Under the pieces are notes generated by a model. It had not been told where the DNA came from. It did not search any database and saw only the letters and a program-made list of their open reading frames with translations. From Ctena decussata (Eukaryota > Mollusca > Bivalvia > Lucinida > Lucinidae): DNA of 64,000 bases. Position numbers and translations under genes: made by a program. The stretch is from the NCBI GenBank assembly GCA_963989385.1, contig OZ022500.1, positions 106,495,842 through 106,559,841 on the forward strand, read 5' to 3'. Positions 59,230 to 64,000 of the stretch are shown one piece after another. How positions within the stretch are numbered: the stretch's first letter is position 1; each line of letters opens with the position of its first letter.

Positions 59230-60545
59230 GTGTTAAGACATATTTTTGTGATGTTACATCAAAATCTGTAAGAAAATAAAGGTGCTAGAAAAATGCCTTT
59301 TTTCCCCTAAATATACCAACTGTGACCTTGACCTTGGATCTACAATCCTGACAGGTCAACTTGTCAAATATATTGTCATACTTAATATTTGCATGAAGTT
59401 ATATCAAAACAACAAATAAAGGCGCAAGAACCATGACAAAGATTTACATGTACCTATAATAGCATCTGTGACCTTGTCCTTGGACCAACAATGCTGAAAA
59501 GTTAATTTGTCCCAGATGCTGTCATGCTAAAAATTTGTGTCAAGTTATGTCAAAATCATTCTAGAGGGATGACAATGTACTTTCTAAAAATAGCAAGTGT
59601 GACCTTAACCATTACCCTAAATTTATGGATCGCGATCTTGTCCAAGATATTGTCACACTAAACATTTGGATAAAGTTACATCAAAATTATCAATGAATAA
59701 ACGCGCTAGAGGGATGATAAAGTTTTTTTCTAAAAATAGCAACTGTGACCTTGACCTTGGACCTGCCGTGCTGAAATGGTAATTTATTCAAGATATTGTT
59801 GTACTTAACATTTATGTGAAGTTATATCAAAATCGATCCATAAATAAAAGCGATAGAGCGATGACCAAGTTTTTTTTATGAAAATAGCAACAGTGACCTT
59901 GTCCTTAATCCTACCATGGAAATATGGTCAAAATATGTATGTCATTCAAGGGGACATAATTCTGTAATAAAGACCTGACTCAAAGTTGTGTTTCCTTTAT
60001 GCATATGTTCAATGCTTGTCTAAACTGTGTTGCAAGTTTCAAATCCCTAAATCAAATACTATTGGAGGAGTTGCAGAGACAAGAACAGTACTACAAAGTA
60101 TGAAATATGGTGAAAATATGTATGTCATTTAAGGGGATATAATTCTGCCACAATGACCTGGATCAAAGTTCTGTTTCCTTTATCAACATGTTCGATGCAT
60201 GTCGGAATCTGAACTGTGTTGCAAGTTTCAACTCGCTGCATCAAATAGAAGGAGTTGTGGAGAGACAAACAGTACTACAAATGTGAAATACAGTCAAAAT
60301 ATGCATGTTATTCAAGGGTACATAATTCGGCAATAAAGACCTGAATCAAAGTTCTTTGTCCTTTATGCATATGTTCAATGCATGTATGAACTGTGTTGCA
60401 AGTTTCAACTCCCTGCATCAAATACTGTAGGAGAAGTTACAGAGACAAGAACAGTACTACAAAATGTGACAGACGGACGGAAAGATGTATGCACGGATAA
60501 GGGCAGAACTATATGCCCCTCCCCACTTCATGGCGGGGGCATAAA
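59230..60545 (-). mobile_element. Tandem-array element P6 with two kinds of unit
   Basis: The first part (to about 59920) has about five units of roughly 145 bp marked by gtgaccttgaccttgga and gttatatcaaaat. The second (59930-60460) has about three units of roughly 175 bp marked by ggggacataattctg, cctttatgcatatgttcaat and gttgcaagtttcaa. It ends with gtgacagacggacggaaaga and atgcccctccccacttcatgg. That terminal phrase is repeated at 60590-60620, as if the end was duplicated. Confidence 0.6.
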
Positions 60546-60620
60546 GGACGAAAGGACATATGCACAGACATACAGACAAGGACAAAACTATATGCCCCTC
60601 CCCACTTCATGGCCAGGGCA

Positions 60621-61745
60621 TAACAAGAGCTGTCGCCTGACAGCATAGCTTGCCTGAATAGGTGCTTGCCCATCACACAGTTGCTATGGTGGTGTGGACT
60701 ACTAAGCATAAAACTTCAGACAAGCATGTCCATAATGACAACATGTTTATAAACAAAAGCTATCTCAGAAATAATTCTTAAAATAAAATTAAAATAATAA
60801 AATACACATGAAATGTCAAAGTCCATAAGCTTGAGGTCAAAGAACTAAGGGGGGGGGGGGGGGGGACTGCAGGGGCTAGGATGTATGAATACCTTGAACC
60901 ATTATCTAACATCAGTCCAAGTAATAGTATCAACTGAGTCCATCTTGGCACTGTGAAATTATGTCTTCCTAAAAATAAAACTTTACCAAATCTTTAAGAC
61001 AAAATTCAAAGTTGATGACCTTGACTTCAAGGTCATCCAGTGGGGTAAGTATAAAGTGTTTTGTAAAAACTCAAAGCAGTGTCTAACATCAGTTCAAGTG
61101 TAAATTAAATCTCTGCCAAGCATTATGAATCAGTACGCAATTAGAAAACTTTAATAAACACCAAATTTCCTAAGTCCTTCACCTTGACATCAAGGTCATT
61201 GAGCGGGGGTCGGGGAAGTACTATGTAAACTTTGGACTAATATCTAACTACAGTGCAAATATAAAAAATAATTCATCTGTGAATTCAGGAGACATGTCTT
61301 TAAAAATCTTTAACCAAAAAGTACAATCAATAAAAAGACAATTTCTAAGTTCATGACCTTGAAATCAAGGTCACTGAGGGGAGTGGGGGTAGTACCTTGG
61401 AAAACTTTGGACCAATATCTAACTACAGTGCAAGTATCAAAGAAATCCATCCATGGGTTAGGGAGATATTGGGCTTTATAAAACTTTAACCAAAACATCC
61501 AGTCCAAAAAAACTCCCAATTTTTTAAGTCCATGACCTTCACATAAAGGTCATGGAGTGGGGTGGGGGTGGTACCCTGTTAAACTTTGGACCAATATCTA
61601 ACTACAGAGTAAGTATCAAAAGAATCCATCCATGGGTAAAGGAGATACAGGTCTTTAAAAAACTTTAACCAAAACATCCAGTCTGGACGCCGACGCGGAC
61701 GCTGACGCGGGCGCCAAGGTGACAACTTTCGTTCAGGCGAGCTAA
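60621..61745 (-). mobile_element. Tandem-array element P7
   Basis: Bounded by agagctgtcgcctgacagca at the left and gttcaggcgagct at the right. About five units of roughly 180 bp share catgaccttgaaatcaaggt (or close variants) and ctttggaccaatatctaact, at about 61030, 61185, 61360 and 61545. Before the right end comes gacgccgacgcggacgctga. A G17 run lies at 60849-60865. Confidence 0.65.
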
Positions 61746-62501
61746 AAAGGATAATTTCAATACTTAGATACACTGCATATCATAAAATAGTTATTAAAAT
61801 GTATGACAATTGCAAACTATCTTTTCAAATTTTTCTACAGGGCAAAACATTATAATTCCCTCATCTTTGCAGATGTAATGGGATGAGATAGCTGACATGA
61901 ACATGAACAAAATACTATTTATTATCTTGTAGTTTCGAACAAGTTTGAATCTTCTTTGGAAGGAGATTGAAATTTAATGACATAATGAATATCTGAATAG
62001 AGGCCTAGTCATTGATGGATTTGGGGTTGACTTGCATTTTTACAGCCTTTTCAACAGTATTTTGGTAATATAAAGACTATGGGAAGATGATGTCAAAAGA
62101 CTATCGGAAATGTATAAACAATAGAAGCAGATTGATCATGTGGCGAACCCTGGGGCTCATGATGAATATTAGTAAATGGAAAGCTGTATGATAGTTATTC
62201 TTCAGCTTTGGATGTCCTATGATGGGACGTTTTAAAGTCAGATGAATTCTAAAATTATATTTACATTTTTTAAATGTAAGTCAACACACCACAGACAGGT
62301 AGATGATCTGACTTCATAACACAAAAGCTCTGTAGAATGTGGTCTCTTGCCTGTTAGCCCATTGCCAATAAACAAACCTGAACACAAAATTGGACAAAAA
62401 GTTTATGCCGCAGTCAACTCAGCCAGCAACACCAAAAAAGTAATACATATGCCTCATTTTATAAGTGTATAGTGAAACCAAAAAATGAAACTATTGTATA
62501 C
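61746..62501. other. Unannotated stretch
   Basis: AT-rich DNA with no recognised gene or repeat family. Confidence 0.5.
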
Positions 62502-62559
62502 CTTGTAATAAAATCCATGCACCTTCTGCAAGGTCAAGGTTCTTGTTGCGCTGATGGTC
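62502..62559 (-). CDS. Unrecognised gene, candidate short exon
   Basis: On the - strand the acceptor gattctttctctag precedes 62559 and the donor acaag|gtatac follows 62502. Two frames are open across the 58 bases, DHQRNKNLDLAEGAWILLQ and TISATRTLTLQKVHGFYYK, and I cannot choose between them. A second possible acceptor (tttctttttcag) lies at about 62757 with 29 open codons after it. Support comes from the splice signals and from lying in line with 57077 and 59045. Confidence 0.35.
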
Positions 62560-62829
62560 CTAGAGAAAGAATCTGTGTATACAATTCACAGGGTACAACA
62601 AGTGCTTACAACAGATTGAACTTCTCGTAGCAGTTTTAATTTCTCACTTTAAAGGTCTACATTGTCTAGTCTGTGTAGTTCATGTCATAATATGTCAAAG
62701 ACTGTTTAAATATTGGATGAGAGGCTCTCAAAATGTGTAAATCTTCAGGAAGGTGTACTGAAAAAGAAAATAAACAAAAAACAATAAATGTTTATATAAA
62801 ATAAAATATGCCTTTAAAGGTAAATATGA

Positions 62830-63190
62830 ATTCATTCATGTGCTGTTCAAAACTCATTCACAGGCCAAATACCTGTTTGCCCGTTCATTAACCTCTGCAT
62901 ACTTATATTGAAACGTGGCCAAACCACTTTAGTTTCCGTTTCTTGACCAGAATATTCTCCAATGCCTGCTTGGATCTTTCTGTGAACCTCCTCATTGGTT
63001 ATATGGTCCTTGTACAAAATGTTCAGTAGCATTCGGTAGCATCTCATCTCAAAGGCCTGTGATCTTTTCAACAACTCTGCTGTCAAGGTCCACAATTCAC
63101 ATGCATACAGAAATATGGAAATGACAAGGGAGCGCATAAGTTTCACCTTGGATCCAAGAGATATGTTGTTATCTGGTTTACTGGAACAAA
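62830..63190 (-). pseudogene. Non-LTR retrotransposon reverse transcriptase, 3' fragment, frameshifted
   Basis: On the - strand the frame reads NNISLGSKVKLMRSLVISIF, LYACELWTLTAELLKRSQAF, EMRCYRMLLNILYKDHITNE and EVHRKIQAGIG. This is the C-terminal region of the endonuclease/reverse transcriptase of animal LINE-type elements, where SLVxSIxLYACExWTLTA and EMRCYRxLL are recurrent. After IGEY the next conserved part (KKRKLKWFGHVS) continues in another frame, with a small deletion before it, then stops. The polymerase core, endonuclease and 3' tail are absent. It is a dead, 5'-truncated copy. Confidence 0.85.
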
Positions 63191-63198
63191 AATGTTAC

Positions 63199-63321
63199 CT
63201 TAAATATCAATAAACTTTACACGTCCATTCTGGAAGTCTGTGACTAAATCTGGTACATCATGAGCTGTATCCTCCCCTTTGTATAATACTTCGTAGACTG
63301 TCTGTGGTTCACCATCTTTAC
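63199..63321 (-). CDS. Unrecognised gene, candidate exon, possibly C-terminal
   Basis: On the - strand the acceptor cttatcaacag precedes 63321. After two bases the frame reads KDGEPQTVYEVLYKGEDTAH, DVPDLVTDFQNGRVKFIDI and then TAA three bases before a possible donor (aag|gtaaca). It is therefore either a last coding exon or uses an earlier donor (cgt|gtaaag, about 20 bases upstream). The acidic VYEVLYKGED phrase recalls Tudor/spindlin-like strands, but I would not assign it. It may instead be a relic carried by the neighbouring retrotransposon. Confidence 0.35.
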
Positions 63322-63678
63322 CTGTTGATAAGATACCAAATGAGCAGAAAACCTATTGTGTACATGACTTCTGAGATAACTGGTCCTTAACCACCAGATG
63401 TCCACAGCCAACATGTATAGCTTGTATGAGCTTTCACAGTGCTATAAAAGTTTCCGAACGTGATTGATATTACTCTAGACCTTTCAGTTATAGAAAGCTC
63501 CCATCTTTGATTCTGATTTCTGCACTTGAATAATAATAATTACTCATTAAAGAAGGTCAATATGACCCATATTACTTGTAGGATGCTTGGAGTGGCATGC
63601 ACTTTGACAGGCCTGAGGTTTATGGCAGTTGACATTCAGAGTACACCTTGAGTACTTGATATAGTGTATTTTAATTGT

Positions 63679-63843
63679 GTCAAACCTGGGTATTGAGGGG
63701 TCACCTGTCTTAAATGACCACCTTTTTGGGGTCCTATGGGCCTAAATATAGTGCAATTTAACCTGTATAAAGGGGTCACCTGTCTTTAGCATCCAAATTA
63801 TGTCCTTCCTTTGGGTGACCCCTTAAGACAGGTTTGACTGTAT
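63679..63843. repeat. Inverted repeat, MITE-like
   Basis: tcaaacctgggtattgaggg with gtcacctgtctt at the left, and gggtgaccccttaagacagg with tttgactgta at the right. Between them ggggtcacctgtctttag adds a second copy of the left arm. The stretch 63322-63678 has nothing recognised. Confidence 0.6.
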
Positions 63844-63873
63844 GTCACTGATATCCATTTTTGTTATAATTTC

Positions 63874-63998
63874 AGCAGTATATCTGTATTCACCAATGTT
63901 TGAAATGCTATCATGCATGCAGCACAATGACCTACTGAGTCTGCTGCATGCAAGATACCATTTCAAACATTGGTGCATACATAAACAGATATACTGGG
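63874..63998. mobile_element. 125-bp palindrome at the window edge
   Basis: cagtatatctgtattcacca, atgtttgaaatgctatcatg and catgcagca are mirrored by tgctgcatgcaagataccat, ttcaaacattggtgcatac and acagatatactg, with about 20 bases between the arms. It may be complete, since it ends 2 bases before the window does. Confidence 0.75.
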
Positions 63999-64000
63999 CT

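Noticed and set aside
1..64000. Bacterial or viral operon-like organisation
   Set aside because: No cluster of long co-directional ORFs with ribosome-binding sites exists. All supported coding sequence is in spliced exons or a LINE fragment.

Overview
The window looks like animal nuclear DNA, most likely from a mollusc and probably a bivalve. It is AT-rich, has short exons separated by introns of up to about 17 kb, and is crowded with small palindromic transposons, tRNA-derived SINEs and bivalve-style mobile arrays of roughly 150-180 bp repeats beside GTCC-type microsatellites. There is no prokaryotic gene organisation, rRNA or CRISPR. The taxonomic call is an inference from repeat style and from one protein; no species marker is present.

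One gene is clear. It lies on the + strand and encodes the N-terminal half of the catalytic domain of a ubiquitin-specific protease of the USP53/USP54 (Drosophila echinus) family. Seven coding exons (17850-18066, 35653-35745, 40039-40173, 40585-40698, 44978-45057, 48026-48131, 49140-49292) join in frame with canonical GT/AG borders to give 279 codons. They include the Cys box, the family's acidic 'MDDAAEC' motif and the CxC...CxxxC zinc-ribbon cysteines. A CpG-rich block at about 1.7-2.2 kb with a TATATAA, a YY1-like ATGGCGGC and a good splice donor is the best candidate for the promoter and non-coding first exon. The exons carrying the catalytic His box and the long C-terminal tail are not in the window.

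From 57 to 63.3 kb several short open segments with good splice signals lie on the - strand (57077-57255, 59045-59154, 62502-62559, 63199-63321). I read them as exons of a second gene that I do not recognise. It is either nested in the last, unfinished USP intron or reveals an assembly join. A decayed non-LTR retrotransposon reverse-transcriptase fragment (about 62830-63190, - strand) sits among them.

The rest is mobile DNA. By position: fold-back MITEs with 4-bp target duplications (1-251, 786-1020, 6451-6684, 8478-8713, 45232-45435); SINEs with 11-13 bp target duplications (577-733, 19368-19642, 55096-55369); a TA-flanked MITE (2511-2881); a G-rich terminal-inverted-repeat element with a nested insertion (3427-4508); two nearly identical 1-kb elements (7007-8009 and 45593-46585); two hAT-like MITEs (9828-10035, 21493-21695); a 2.4-kb element built almost wholly of two long inverted arms (11071-13486); three piggyBac-like TTAA MITEs (22493, 23218, 31456); a seven-copy perfect 25-bp tandem repeat (27370-27544); many copies of two palindromic families whose arms end in GCAAACAGTG; tandem-array elements (33.4, 37.6, 52.6, 55.8, 57.9, 59.2 and 60.6 kb); and a run of four tandem palindromes (56641-57044). 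No complete transposase or reverse transcriptase is seen, so these families depend on enzymes encoded elsewhere. I found no host system that looks undescribed; the most novel material is the transposon structures.
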